A stretch of DNA of 64,000 nt, from assembly GCF_012911815.1 (NCBI RefSeq), contig NZ_JAATNW010000003.1:1-64000 (forward strand), given 5' to 3'. The notes under the pieces are model-generated. The model was not told the DNA's origin and did not search any database. It was given only the letters and a program-made list of their open reading frames with translations. Each line of letters opens with the position of its first letter. The stretch's first letter is position 1. Shown piece after piece: positions 18,690 through 28,744 of the stretch. The translations under genes and the position numbers were made by a program. Origin of the DNA: Alteromonas ponticola. Its GTDB lineage: Bacteria > Pseudomonadota > Gammaproteobacteria > Enterobacterales > Alteromonadaceae.

Positions 18690-19223
18690 ATGACCCTGTT
18701 TGTCAGAGTGCTGGATAAGATCCTCTTTGCAACGTTGTTATTGATTGCATTGCAGGTGCCCATTCTGGCTGACCATTATCGGCAGTATCTGACAGGGTAT
18801 TATGATGCAACTGCATCACAGGTAGAACAATACACTGTCCTTGCCACCCGGCACGGCTATACCAGCCTTGAAGCCATGCTCAGTGATCTTGAAAACAATG
18901 CTAATCCTGTAATAAGGGATGACACGCAAAACAAATATCAAACCTTGATAGTACTCAGGCAGCTGGACGAAGGGTTGTCGGTGTTGAACCAGGGACACTA
19001 TTATGAACAAGCCTGGTATATGTTGTCTCCGGCGCAAAATAGTACGTTAAAACGGGTATTGGATAATTTTCACCCCTCAATTCCACTCTCAGTAGATGCC
19101 GTTGTGTATAGTCTCATAACAGCAATTTTAATTAATGTAATCCTGTGGGCACCATACTGGACGGCAGTAAGAGTGAAACGGTGGCGACATAATCGCAAAT
19201 ATCATGCTGAAAAACGTGCCTGA
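18690..19223 (+). CDS. DUF2937 family membrane protein
   Basis: 177 aa with hydrophobic segments at about 8-26 and about 137-157 and a soluble, probably periplasmic, region between them. The N-terminal pattern (LDKILFATLLLIALQVPILADHY) and the basic C-terminal tail (RVKRWRHNRKYHAEKR) fit DUF2937, a family of unknown function. It follows bioA by 6 bp and is probably cotranscribed, though a role in biotin metabolism is not indicated. Confidence 0.75.
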   Translation: MTLFVRVLDKILFATLLLIALQVPILADHYRQYLTGYYDATASQVEQYTVLATRHGYTSLEAMLSDLENNANPVIRDDTQNKYQTLIVLRQLDEGLSVLNQGHYYEQAWYMLSPAQNSTLKRVLDNFHPSIPLSVDAVVYSLITAILINVILWAPYWTAVRVKRWRHNRKYHAEKRA

Positions 19224-19594
19224 GAATGACTAAGGTATATTTTTACATTAAATTTTTACCTTTTTTGCCCGTCAAAAACCGTTTCACTTCTACACCAAAA
19301 TCTACAATCCCGAGAAAAAACTACACCCTGAATTCAGGCAAACCCTAAGTAAAACAATGCCTGCAGGCCCGATTATGACAATTTTACATTTGTTACAAGT
19401 CGAATAAAAATAGTTACTTACAACATTAATTTTTTGAAATTTATGTCATGTAGTTTCAGTCAGGTATCAGAATTGCTACTTATCTATTGAACAGTGCACC
19501 CTTTAGTCATGTTTTGTGATCTACACTCAGAATCGGAAAGCTTGATTTCAAAGGATTTTCTTAAAAAGGTAATGGGTAATTAAAGGTAGTAGCG
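19224..19594. other. Gene-free spacer
   Basis: 371 bp with no convincing ORF. Just after the DUF2937 gene, AAGGTA (19232-19237) can pair with TACCTT (19257-19262), followed by TTTTG. That is a possible weak terminator, but its 19-nt loop is long. The rest is AT-rich and presumably carries the promoter of the small gene at 19595. Confidence 0.35.
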
Positions 19595-19876
19595 ATGTTA
19601 AACAGAAATACGTTATTGATCGGACAAGTGTTGCAAATCAGGGACAAAATATTTGCTAAACGTCATTGCATTCCTAGTTCACTGAGAAAAGAATGGACAG
19701 GACTGCTTGAGAAAACGTCCAGCTTTGATGCATCTAATACGGTTAATCAGGCCGTAAAAGGCCGCCAGACGACCAAGCCAGAAACATACAATGGTAATGC
19801 CGTTGACCTGGCTCAGTTAGTGGCATCTTTTAAGAACTTTGAATTGAAGATTTCAAGAAAACACTCAACCCACTAG
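19595..19876 (+). CDS. Hypothetical small protein
   Basis: 93 aa, basic, with no signal peptide or membrane segment. An AAAGG ribosome-binding site lies before the ATG. The N-terminal half (IGQVLQIRDKIFAKRHCIPSSLRKEW) looks helical; the rest looks disordered. I do not recognise the family. It is convergent with the GNAT-C39 gene, about 80 bp away. An imperfect dyad CTCAAC/GTTGAG follows the stop. Confidence 0.55.
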   Translation: MLNRNTLLIGQVLQIRDKIFAKRHCIPSSLRKEWTGLLEKTSSFDASNTVNQAVKGRQTTKPETYNGNAVDLAQLVASFKNFELKISRKHSTH

Positions 19877-19956
19877 ACTTAATGAGTTGAGCACGAACAC
19901 TATACAACTGATTGGCCAATCTCGCTTTCGCGCAGTTGTACGCTTGCAGACTCAGC

Positions 19957-21081
19957 CTATCGCTGAGGCGGGTACAATATGATGGCTGAACGAATTTTAC
20001 GTTTACCGTAACAGGTAAAACGAAGAAAATCTTCTCGCGCCACTGGAATGTGCTGAAATTCCAGGAAATGACTTTCGTAGGTGGTCGGGTCCGAGTCATG
20101 CAGATAAAAACATTTGTCGTCCACATGTGTGACAGCGACCCAGTGCGGAGCTTTTAACTTCGCAAACGGATACGTGCTTACCAGACACACTACGGTTGCT
20201 CCTGCTTTAAACGCCGCTTCTAAATCTGCAATGCCCCAGTTAAACTGTTTAACCGGTACGTCCGTCTCTTTCGCTTGCTGTTCAAAATGATTTTCTACCA
20301 ACGTAATAATGTCTTTCTTATGCTGGTTGCGCACCCCCTCGACAAACAACGGTAAGCCCTGATTTAACCAGACCTCAGCCCGATACCCCTGCTCATGCGC
20401 AGCAAGCGCCAGCCCGATAGGATGACAACCACCGTGACCTGAGGTCATGTAAATCGTGGTGGCTCTGCGCCAGAGATCAAGCTCAGTTTGCTGGCGCATG
20501 GCAAAGTCAGGAGACAGTTTCTTCATGGCCATCATTAATGCGGCCGGACCGCAGGTAAATTCAGTGGTTTGCCGATACCAGGGATACACATCCTGCACTT
20601 TGGCTTTATGGGATAAACGCAACACTTTTTGCATACGTACGGCGTCGCTGTGATCTTCGTAATAATCGGAATAGATGCCAAACCGCTTGAAACCCAGCCG
20701 CTCATACACGCTGATGGCTGAGGTATTGTTTTCTGAAACTTCAAGACGCATAAAATGCTTACCGCGGCTCAGCGCAAACTGTTCCAGCTCAGCAATCAGT
20801 TTATCAGCAATCTTTTTCCCTCTTGCTTCTGGTAGCACCGCAATAGAGTAAAGTCGTACCAATTGCGTGCCCTGGCGCAACAACAACAATGCGTAGGCCA
20901 ATACTTCACCATCAACTTCTGCCACCACTAAACTGGCATGACTGGCATTAATGTAATAACGCATCCTGCGTTCACTAAGTCTGTCATTTTCAAAACACCG
21001 CAGCTCAATATTGACCAACGTTTTTAAATCATCAAGCGTAGCCTGACGGAGGCTTACTTCGCCCTTATCAATGTCGCTCAT
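19957..21081 (-). CDS. GNAT acetyltransferase fused to a C39-like peptidase domain (DUF3335)
   Basis: 374 aa bifunctional protein. Residues 8-155 form a RimI-like GNAT domain with the acetyl-CoA loop EARGKKIADKL (about 85-95). Residues 165-365 form a papain-like C39 domain with catalytic Cys177 (TEFTCGPAALMMA), His313 (PHWVAVTHVDD) and a nearby Asp (HDSDP, about 328-332). Its ATG overlaps the stop of the upstream ATP-grasp gene by 4 bp, so the two proteins should act together. Such pairs were proposed from comparative genomics to make or trim a peptide modification; the substrate is unknown. Confidence 0.85.
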   Translation of the reverse strand: MSDIDKGEVSLRQATLDDLKTLVNIELRCFENDRLSERRMRYYINASHASLVVAEVDGEVLAYALLLLRQGTQLVRLYSIAVLPEARGKKIADKLIAELEQFALSRGKHFMRLEVSENNTSAISVYERLGFKRFGIYSDYYEDHSDAVRMQKVLRLSHKAKVQDVYPWYRQTTEFTCGPAALMMAMKKLSPDFAMRQQTELDLWRRATTIYMTSGHGGCHPIGLALAAHEQGYRAEVWLNQGLPLFVEGVRNQHKKDIITLVENHFEQQAKETDVPVKQFNWGIADLEAAFKAGATVVCLVSTYPFAKLKAPHWVAVTHVDDKCFYLHDSDPTTYESHFLEFQHIPVAREDFLRFTCYGKRKIRSAIILYPPQR

Positions 21082-22571
21082 CGACCTCGTTGCTCTAAAC
21101 GGTTAGCAAATTCCTGCATGATAATCTGATACAGCTCTTTACCTAAATAATCGTCTTCAACCCCAGCATCAATGCTTGGATTATCATTGACTTCTATCAC
21201 GTAAACCTTATTTCCTGATTGTTTTATGTCAACGCCATATAAGCCAGTACCGACTACTTTAGCAGCCTTGATGGCAGCCTGAATTACCGGTTTTGGCACT
21301 TCAAACGTGGGCATAGTGGTAAAGCCACCTGAACTCATCGAATCACCTTTATGGTGATAGATTTGCCAATGATTTCTCGCCATATAGTATTTGCAGGCGT
21401 AGATAGGTTTCCCGCCTAGCACGCCTATCCGCCAGTCAAATTCTGTGAAGACATATTCCTGTACGAGCACAAGGGCCGAGCCTGCGAGCATGTCCTTTAA
21501 TTTAGCTTTAAGCTCTTTTGGATCTTCAACTTTATACACCCCGCGGCTAAACGAGCTCTCTGGCAACTTAAGAACCAGCGGCATACCTAAATCTTCGATC
21601 AACTTGTTACAGATTTCATCACTGACTTCAGATATCAGTTCACTGCGCGGTGCAGGGACCTTTTGATACGTAAATGCGTCCTGCAAGAATACTTTGTTAC
21701 AGCAACGCAGAATGGATTCAGTATCATCAATGACCACTAATCCTTCCCGTTCTGCGCTGCGCGCCAGGCGATAGGTATGATGGTCAATTGCGGTGGTTTC
21801 ACGAATGAACAGCGCGTCAAAATGGCCCAAATCCTGTGGGGTCAACTGGTTCACTATTTGTGCATGAAAGCCTACCTTTTCAGCCGCTTTGACAAAGTTT
21901 TTAAGCGCCTTGTCATCACTGGGCGGGGTGGGCTCATCAGGATTGACCAAAATTGCCATGTCCCAGCGCATGTGCTTACCCTTACGTATATCCTGCCATT
22001 GCCGTGTGGTATAGGCACGCAACTCATCGATACAGGTGCTTTGCAGCTCTTTTGGAAGCTGGCTTAAGCCTATTGCTTCACACTCAACAAATCCAATATT
22101 GTGATGTTTCCCATTAGATTTTGTGTTTGACTCAGATTCCTGCGCCAAATGCAGTGTAAGTTGTAATATGGGGCACGGATACTGGTTGAATGCTTTGGTG
22201 GCAATTTCCTTAAAATGCGGGGCATTAGAACGACCGAAAAACACATAAAACGTTGTGGGTAACGATACATTCTCAGGCATCACAAACTTTTCAGGTAAAG
22301 AAATGCGCACCGCTCCTTTACCGGTTGGGTCAAGCCGGAGGTCATTAATCGTGTTAACACTGGGCAAAACCTTATGACTACGCGCTTGCGCTAACAATGA
22401 ACAATAGTAGCCCTGACTCAGATACTTATTTGTATCACAAAGATTTATCACCCGGGTTTTGGGTTCATTCAACTTTGGAAAATCTGCCAGGTAATCATCA
22501 AAGCTCATCACTGATAAATCAGTCTCAGGGAAGAGGGCTATATCGTCGGTTACAATTAACGTGTTGTGCAT
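21078..22571 (-). CDS. RimK-like ATP-grasp ligase with RLAN N-terminal domain
   Basis: 497 aa. The N-terminal half (about 1-200) fits the RimK-like ATP-grasp N-terminal (RLAN) domain, and the C-terminal half is an ATP-grasp ligase (LVLKLPESSFSRGVYKV, about 343-359; ADWRIGVL-like TEFDWRIGVLGG; VYVIEVNDNPSIDAG, about 458-472). ATP-grasp enzymes of this clade form amide bonds, often adding amino acids to peptides or proteins. It is longer than E. coli RimK (300 aa) and is not an orthologue. It is translationally coupled to the GNAT-C39 protein. No obvious small substrate peptide is encoded next to it in the same direction. Confidence 0.85.
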   Translation of the reverse strand: MHNTLIVTDDIALFPETDLSVMSFDDYLADFPKLNEPKTRVINLCDTNKYLSQGYYCSLLAQARSHKVLPSVNTINDLRLDPTGKGAVRISLPEKFVMPENVSLPTTFYVFFGRSNAPHFKEIATKAFNQYPCPILQLTLHLAQESESNTKSNGKHHNIGFVECEAIGLSQLPKELQSTCIDELRAYTTRQWQDIRKGKHMRWDMAILVNPDEPTPPSDDKALKNFVKAAEKVGFHAQIVNQLTPQDLGHFDALFIRETTAIDHHTYRLARSAEREGLVVIDDTESILRCCNKVFLQDAFTYQKVPAPRSELISEVSDEICNKLIEDLGMPLVLKLPESSFSRGVYKVEDPKELKAKLKDMLAGSALVLVQEYVFTEFDWRIGVLGGKPIYACKYYMARNHWQIYHHKGDSMSSGGFTTMPTFEVPKPVIQAAIKAAKVVGTGLYGVDIKQSGNKVYVIEVNDNPSIDAGVEDDYLGKELYQIIMQEFANRLEQRGR

Positions 22572-22797
22572 CGGCTAATATTAATTCCACTTATTAAAAT
22601 TTAATGGATCTGATTGTGGTCAAAAAACCAATAAATACCAAATCAGGATTACCTTTATGGTGGCGCAGTGTATACAATGTCGCAAAATTACAAAGTGTTA
22701 TTTGTGTATATTTTTTTATCGTCACCATTAACATAGACAATCCCGCTATCTAACTAAAATAGCAAGTAAAAAATAGCGGAACTTTTAAGGAGAGAGA

Positions 22798-23769
22798 ATG
22801 ACTCTGGCGATTATCGCAATCATTGTAGGCTTGCCGGTTTTACTGTGGAGCGCTGAAAAATTTATTAATGGCTCAGCCGGAATTGCAAATCACTTTGGGG
22901 TATCTCCCCTGCTAATCGGCATGTTAATCATCGGGTTCGGCACCTCTGCACCTGAAATTATTGTCTCCGTTTTTGCCGCCATGCAGGGCAACTCCGGAAT
23001 AGCGCTGGGTAATGCGTATGGCTCGAATATCGCTAACATTGCACTGATTCTGGGCCTCACAGCCCTTATCAGTCCTATCGCTGTGCGCTCTGAAATTATC
23101 CGGCGCGAACTGCCGATCATGCTGGGCATTATGTTTTTGGCTGCCTGGCAATTGCTTGATTTGCAGGTGTCCAAAGATGACGCCTTTATGCTGATTGGCA
23201 TATTTATCTTACTGTTTTCATGGAGCATCTGGCAGGGCATTCGCGGTGATAAAGACGCATTGGCAGAAGAGTTCACCGAAGAAATCAGTCATGCTGACTC
23301 CTCGATAAAAATGAACCTGATCTGGTTGCTGACAGGTCTGCTCCTGCTCATCGCGTCATCGCGAGTACTGGTGTGGGGAGCGGTCGAAGTTGCCACTTTC
23401 TTTGGTGTAAGTGACACTATTATCGGTCTAACCATTATTGCTATTGGCACCTCACTGCCAGAACTCGCCTCTTCATTGATGGCGGTTAGAAAAGGTGAAC
23501 ATGATCTGGCACTGGGTAACGTAATTGGCTCAAACATGTTTAACACATTAGCCGTGGTTGGGATTGCCGGACTGATACAACCCATGCAGGTTGAACCCAT
23601 ATTTCTGTATCGGGACATCGGCTTCATGCTGGCAGCATCAGTGGCACTGTTAGTTTTCTGCATTGGTATCAAAAGGCCCGGCAGGCTTAACAGATTAGAA
23701 GGAGGTGCATTTTTGCTGGCTTACGTCGTTTATACGTACTTCCTAATCAATTCAGCTTTCATCAGTTAA
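22798..23769 (+). CDS. Calcium/sodium antiporter (CaCA family, YrbG-like)
   Basis: 323 aa inner-membrane protein with about ten transmembrane helices in two inverted repeats. The alpha-repeat motifs are GFGTSAPEIIVS (about 42-53) and AIGTSLPELASS (about 215-226), each followed by a G-N-x-x-GSN-type segment (GNAYGSNIANIAL, GNVIGSNMFNTLAV). These acidic and amide residues bind the ions. A strong AAGGAGAGA ribosome-binding site precedes the ATG. It is a single gene. Confidence 0.93.
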   Translation: MTLAIIAIIVGLPVLLWSAEKFINGSAGIANHFGVSPLLIGMLIIGFGTSAPEIIVSVFAAMQGNSGIALGNAYGSNIANIALILGLTALISPIAVRSEIIRRELPIMLGIMFLAAWQLLDLQVSKDDAFMLIGIFILLFSWSIWQGIRGDKDALAEEFTEEISHADSSIKMNLIWLLTGLLLLIASSRVLVWGAVEVATFFGVSDTIIGLTIIAIGTSLPELASSLMAVRKGEHDLALGNVIGSNMFNTLAVVGIAGLIQPMQVEPIFLYRDIGFMLAASVALLVFCIGIKRPGRLNRLEGGAFLLAYVVYTYFLINSAFIS

Positions 23770-23795
23770 TCTTACCTTTCGATTTACTGGAGGTG

Positions 23796-24185
23796 CTACA
23801 AAACGTGAATCGTTAAGGTAAACAAGCTGATCGCGCAAATGCCAACCAGAATAAACAGGTTGATGCCGTAATAATCGTTGCGCCGTCGAGTACGGCGCGC
23901 TCTCAACAACATGGTCACCAAGCTGAGTCCAAGACACAATTGCAGCAAAGCGAACAGTCTGGTGACGTGTTCACTCGACCAGCCTGTGCTGGCTTCTACT
24001 CCCCAATATTCCTGAACGCCACTAACGAATTCAGGACGCGCAAAATGAAACGTGATCAACGCGGCAACTAAAATTGCCCATGCCAATGCGTTGATAATGG
24101 TGATAAGTCGATAGAAACCATCTTTTGTTTTTGGCTTATGACGCCGTTCCAGGGGACGCCCTTCCTCGCTATTTTTTCGTGTCAT
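23796..24185 (-). CDS. Hypothetical membrane protein
   Basis: 129 aa. A basic N-terminal cytoplasmic stretch (about 1-22) is followed by three hydrophobic segments at about 26-46, 73-91 and 105-126, with a short charged RARRTRRRNDYY loop between the last two (positive-inside). I do not recognise the family. It is convergent with the antiporter gene and divergent from asnS. Confidence 0.65.
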   Translation of the reverse strand: MTRKNSEEGRPLERRHKPKTKDGFYRLITIINALAWAILVAALITFHFARPEFVSGVQEYWGVEASTGWSSEHVTRLFALLQLCLGLSLVTMLLRARRTRRRNDYYGINLFILVGICAISLFTLTIHVL

Positions 24186-24436
24186 GCAGTCACTATTCTC
24201 TGGTAACCAATCAAAGGATGAGTATACTAGCTGCCTGTAGCTATTTTCATCTATACGGCAGAAATCTGACAGCCAGATCCATGCGCTAAAATGAGCATGG
24301 CGATAATTAAAAACTGCTGTTTTTCGCGCATAAACAACTCACGTCATGTGCAAAAAAGTATAGCAGTGAGTGCACAAATAAACTAAGTGTGCGAAGATAT
24401 TTGCCACTTCTGACATAAATTATTGGAGACGTAATA

Positions 24437-25834
24437 ATGACGCATGCGCCCGTTGTCGACGTGCTTAAAGGAAAGTACGCGGTTGGCGAACAAGTAACAG
24501 TAAAAGGCTGGGTGAGAACACGCCGGGATTCCAAAGCAGGCCTTTCGTTCGTAGCCCTTCATGATGGTAGTTGTTTCGACCCTGTACAGGTTATTGCGTT
24601 AAATTCGTTATCTAATTATCAAGATGTCCAACGTCTGACTGCAGGCTGTGCCATAGCTGTTGTAGGCTCAGTAAAAGAGTCACAGGGCCAGGGGCAGGCA
24701 TTAGAAATTGAAGCTAGCACCATTGATGTTGTAGGATGGGTGGAAAATCCCGACACCTATCCAATGGCCGCAAAACGCCACTCAATAGAATTTTTACGGG
24801 AATATGCGCACTTGCGCCCTCGCACCAACGTAATCGGTGCGGTTACTCGTGTACGCAACTGTCTGTCACAGGCTATCCACCGCTTCTTCCATGAGCGTGG
24901 TTACTATTGGATCAGCACGCCCATTTTGACCGCGAGTGATACCGAAGGCGCGGGTGAAATGTTTCGTGTTTCCACGCTGGATATGATGAACATTCCGCGC
25001 ACCGATAAAGGCGATGTTGATTACAGCCAGGATTTTTTTGGTAAAGAAACCTACCTTACCGTCTCCGGGCAGTTAAATGTCGAAACGTACTGTAATGCGA
25101 TGTCCAAGGTATACACATTTGGTCCTACATTTCGTGCCGAAAACAGCAATACCTCCCGTCATCTTGCCGAATTCTGGATGATTGAGCCAGAAGTGGCATT
25201 TGCCGATCTGGCTGATGTTGCGCAACTCGCTGAAGACATGTTGAAGTATGTGTGTAAAGCCGTACTTGAAGAGCGTGCCGACGATATGGCTTTCTTCGCT
25301 CAGCGTATCAACAAAGACGTCATTAATCGCCTGGAAAAACTGGTGAAGTCTGACTTTGTACGCATGGACTATACGGACGCCATTGAGATACTTAAAGCGA
25401 GTGGTAAACAATTCGAATTCCCAGTCGATTGGGGGGTAGACTTGTCATCTGAGCACGAGCGCTATCTGGCAGAAGAGCATGTAGGCGCTCCTATTATTAT
25501 GCAAAACTACCCGAAAGACATTAAAGCCTTTTATATGCGCTTGAATGATGACGGTAAAACGGTCGCCGCAATGGATATTCTGGCGCCTGGCATTGGTGAG
25601 ATCATCGGTGGTTCGCAACGTGAGGAACGCTTAGACGTTTTTGACGAGCGTCTTGAAAAAATGGGCTTAGATAAGGAAGACTACAGCTGGTATCGCGATT
25701 TGCGTCGTTACGGCACAGTTCCCCACGCCGGCTTTGGTTTAGGCTTTGAGCGCCTGGTTGCTTATGTAACTGGAATGCAGAACGTGCGCGACGTGATCCC
25801 CTTCCCCAGAACACCGGGTAACGCCAGTTTTTAA
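24437..25834 (+). CDS. asnS: Asparaginyl-tRNA synthetase
   Basis: 465 aa class IIb synthetase charging tRNA-Asn. An N-terminal OB-fold anticodon domain ([19 protein letters not shown], about 19-37) precedes the catalytic core. Motif 2 contains [22 protein letters not shown] and motif 3 [26 protein letters not shown] residues ([11 protein letters not shown]) mark asparagine specificity. A GGAG ribosome-binding site precedes the ATG, and a terminator follows. Confidence 0.97.
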   Translation: MTHAPVVDVLKGKYAVGEQVTVKGWVRTRRDSKAGLSFVALHDGSCFDPVQVIALNSLSNYQDVQRLTAGCAIAVVGSVKESQGQGQALEIEASTIDVVGWVENPDTYPMAAKRHSIEFLREYAHLRPRTNVIGAVTRVRNCLSQAIHRFFHERGYYWISTPILTASDTEGAGEMFRVSTLDMMNIPRTDKGDVDYSQDFFGKETYLTVSGQLNVETYCNAMSKVYTFGPTFRAENSNTSRHLAEFWMIEPEVAFADLADVAQLAEDMLKYVCKAVLEERADDMAFFAQRINKDVINRLEKLVKSDFVRMDYTDAIEILKASGKQFEFPVDWGVDLSSEHERYLAEEHVGAPIIMQNYPKDIKAFYMRLNDDGKTVAAMDILAPGIGEIIGGSQREERLDVFDERLEKMGLDKEDYSWYRDLRRYGTVPHAGFGLGFERLVAYVTGMQNVRDVIPFPRTPGNASF

Positions 25835-25869
25835 TGGCTAAGTCCTTATAAAGAAGCACTTTTTATTAA

Positions 25870-25898
25870 AGCCAGTTAATCTGATTGACTGGCTTTTT
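25870..25898 (+). terminator. Rho-independent terminator after asnS
   Basis: A seven-base-pair stem AGCCAGT (25870-25876) with ACTGGCT (25888-25894) and an 11-nt loop is followed by a T run, about 35 bp after the asnS stop. Confidence 0.8.
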
Positions 25899-25961
25899 AG
25901 TATCTATCGTATAGATAATAAAACAAATAGTCAGCTAACAGATTGCAGTTAAAGGAACGCG

Positions 25962-27104
25962 ATGGCGAATCCGCACGGATTAAAGGTGTCCTGTAAGGAT
26001 TGTGGCAAAGTAAGTAGTTTGCCCACCTTGAAACATAAGCAAAAAGCGGTATGTCCACGATGTGGCCATACCCTGCTGACATATCGTCATAATGAGACAC
26101 AAATTACCATGGCGATGGCTTCCAGCGCCGTGGTATTGCTCGTCTTATCTCTGCTTTTCGATTTTCTTACCTTTAAACTGAATGGTCAGCATCACTCGGT
26201 TGATTTATGGGCTGCCCTCGCGGTGTTAGTGGATAACGATTATTTATCTCTGGCTATTGTCACCGGCTTGGCCACAGTGATTTTGCCCGCCGTGTTGCTG
26301 ATTGGCATCTTCTGGCTGATGTGGGCCCGTATGACCCATCATTATTCGCCTTATTTACGACGCATCTACAATATGGTTATGGTGGCCCTGCCCTGGAGCA
26401 TGGCTGAAATCTTTTTAGTGGGAATTTTAGTTAGTTTGATAAAAATTACCTCACTTGCCGATATTCAGGTTGGCCCGTCTTTTTACACGTACTTTGGTTT
26501 CACCGTTACCATGAGTATTGCTCTGTTTTATTTTGACGCTTCACAAACAGCCTATTGGGTTCACGGCAAAAAAGTACCAACAGAAAAACCGCTTACTCCT
26601 CATAACGCAACCACCAGCGTTCAGCGTACATGGGCACTATTATTAACGGCAACGCTGCTATATATTCCCGCCAATACGCTGCCGATAATGAATACAAACG
26701 TGTTTGGCAGAAATGAGCCCAATACCATCATTGGTGGTGTTATTTCATTATGGGAAATGGGCTCGTACCCTATCGCCATTGTAATTCTGGTGGCCAGCGT
26801 GGTAGTACCCGTGGCAAAAATTCTGGTATTGGCATGGTTGAATTTTAGTGTGCAATCAGGGAAGCTGAGTAATCCACACGCAAGCACCAAATATTATCGA
26901 CTCGTAGAATGGATCGGTCGCTGGTCGATGATAGATGTCTTTGTGGTAGCAATATTGGTTGCATTGATTCAATTGGGTAACACCCTGGCCATTTACCCGG
27001 GGCCCGCTGCATTAGCATTTTGTGCAGTTGTATTTATCACCATGATAGCTGCTATGACCTTCGATGCTCGATTGATCTGGCAAAACAGGAAGTCTGTTGT
27101 ATGA
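25962..27104 (+). CDS. pqiA: PqiA-like inner-membrane protein
   Basis: 380 aa. PqiA anchors the PqiABC lipid-transport system in the inner membrane. An N-terminal zinc-ribbon (CKDC near 12-15 and CPRC near 31-34) leads into four transmembrane helices. A second four-helix PqiA domain (about 205-370) follows, but without the second Cys pair expected from the E. coli protein. An AAAGGA ribosome-binding site precedes the ATG. The stop overlaps the pqiB start (ATGA). In E. coli the operon answers to SoxRS and RpoS; no SoxS site was identified here. Confidence 0.92.
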   Translation: MANPHGLKVSCKDCGKVSSLPTLKHKQKAVCPRCGHTLLTYRHNETQITMAMASSAVVLLVLSLLFDFLTFKLNGQHHSVDLWAALAVLVDNDYLSLAIVTGLATVILPAVLLIGIFWLMWARMTHHYSPYLRRIYNMVMVALPWSMAEIFLVGILVSLIKITSLADIQVGPSFYTYFGFTVTMSIALFYFDASQTAYWVHGKKVPTEKPLTPHNATTSVQRTWALLLTATLLYIPANTLPIMNTNVFGRNEPNTIIGGVISLWEMGSYPIAIVILVASVVVPVAKILVLAWLNFSVQSGKLSNPHASTKYYRLVEWIGRWSMIDVFVVAILVALIQLGNTLAIYPGPAALAFCAVVFITMIAAMTFDARLIWQNRKSVV

Positions 27105-28744
27105 ACGAAGAAGCGCATATTAAGCCCACTTCGAAACTTTCCAAGATCTGGATTATCCCTTTTCTTGTAATCATTGTTGGCGGCTGGCTTATCTGGTATC
27201 AGTGGAATAATCAGGGGCCCATGATCACCATCGAGATGAAATCAGCAGCAGGCATTGATGTTAATAAAACCCCTATCAAGGTGCGCGATCTTAATATTGG
27301 CCAGGTCAAGAAAATCGAGCTCAAACAGGATTTGGAAGGGGTCATTGTGCACGCGCGCATTGATAAAGGGGCGGCGTATTTACTTACGGATAAAACCCAG
27401 TTCTGGGTGGTGGCGCCCCGCATCAGCTTTTCCGAAGTGTCAGGCTTAAACACCCTGCTCTCAGGCGCTTATATAGCCATGAGCGCACACGATGAAGGAA
27501 TAGAAACCTATCACTTCATTGCTCAGGAACGCCCGCCAGTGACCCCGCAAGGTACACCTGGCCTGCACCTCTCGTTAAAAAGTGATGACGAGTTAGCCTA
27601 CAAAGCTGGCGATCCGATTATTTATAAAGGGTTTAAGGTTGGAGAATTTGAAGACTCGTCATTTAATATCGAGGAACGAGTCGTGTACTACGATGCCTTT
27701 ATCCGAGCGCCTTATCACAAGTTGATCACGCAAAATACCCGCTTCTGGAACGTAAGTGGGGTAAAACTCAATTTAGAATCCAGTGGCGTGAAAGTTGAAA
27801 CAGGCAGTCTGGAAACGTTACTGGCTAATGGTATTACATTTGGAATACCTGAAGGGGTGAATTCCGGTGAACAAATCACTGGCAATGCATTTTTCACTAT
27901 CTATGAAGATCAAACGGCTGCCATCAATGCCCGCTTTAAGCTGGCGGCAGAGTATCTGCTACTGATCGACGAAACAGTGCGCGGATTAAAAGTTGGTGCG
28001 CCCGTAGAATACCGCGGCATCGAAATTGGCGAGGTTCGCAGTATCAATGCTGGAAATGTTGTGGAGGGCAGCATTTTAGAGCAGGATTTCCCCATTCCTG
28101 TTGTCATCTCCATTTATCCGGGCAAAGTGCGTCAGGATGACAGTGAAATCGGCTTAAACCTCGTCAAGCAAACTATGCAAAAGTGGATTGCGCAGGACTT
28201 ACGTGCCAGTCTTCGTATGGGGAATGTGCTGACGGGAGGCCTGTTTGTAGATTTGAAACACATAAAGGATCACAAGCCCATTCCGCTAGAGACTATCAAC
28301 GGGTTTGATGTGATCCCCACGGTCTCCAATGAGTTTACCCAGTTAACCCAGAAAGCTGACGCCATTTTAGATAAAATCAATCAGTTACCGCTAGACAAGC
28401 TGGTCGGTGACATCGGCACCGTTATCACTGATTTAAGCGAAGCGGCGGCATCGGTGAAGACCACAGCCGACAACTTTGACACACTGGTGACGGAAATTGA
28501 TGCAGAGCAACTAAATGGTAATCTCAACGAAGTGTTGGATGATATGTCCACGCTGCTGCAAAATTACACCGAAGGTGGTTTAAGTAAATCAGAAATTCAG
28601 GAAACCATGGATTCATTGCAAGATACGTTGCGCAGTATTCAGCCACTGATATTGCAATTGAATCAAAAACCTAATGGGCTTATTTTTGCTACAGGCAATG
28701 AAGCTGATATACAACCTAAAGCACAAAAGTCTGGAGCAAATTGA
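27101..28744 (+). CDS. pqiB: PqiB-like MCE-domain lipid transport protein
   Basis: 547 aa. The frame is open from 27020, but the ATG at 27101 overlaps the pqiA stop and gives the expected N-terminus. A short cytoplasmic tail and a single transmembrane helix (about 14-33) lead into three MCE domains (about 40-140, 160-260 and 280-390). A long helical C-terminal region (about 415-530) fits the needle-like PqiB, whose hexamer forms a channel across the periplasm for lipids. Confidence 0.93.
   Translation: MNEEAHIKPTSKLSKIWIIPFLVIIVGGWLIWYQWNNQGPMITIEMKSAAGIDVNKTPIKVRDLNIGQVKKIELKQDLEGVIVHARIDKGAAYLLTDKTQFWVVAPRISFSEVSGLNTLLSGAYIAMSAHDEGIETYHFIAQERPPVTPQGTPGLHLSLKSDDELAYKAGDPIIYKGFKVGEFEDSSFNIEERVVYYDAFIRAPYHKLITQNTRFWNVSGVKLNLESSGVKVETGSLETLLANGITFGIPEGVNSGEQITGNAFFTIYEDQTAAINARFKLAAEYLLLIDETVRGLKVGAPVEYRGIEIGEVRSINAGNVVEGSILEQDFPIPVVISIYPGKVRQDDSEIGLNLVKQTMQKWIAQDLRASLRMGNVLTGGLFVDLKHIKDHKPIPLETINGFDVIPTVSNEFTQLTQKADAILDKINQLPLDKLVGDIGTVITDLSEAAASVKTTADNFDTLVTEIDAEQLNGNLNEVLDDMSTLLQNYTEGGLSKSEIQETMDSLQDTLRSIQPLILQLNQKPNGLIFATGNEADIQPKAQKSGAN

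Noticed and set aside
19510..19535. CRP-like site TGTGATCTACACTCA
   Set aside because: Only one half-site matches, and the spacing to the second half is wrong.
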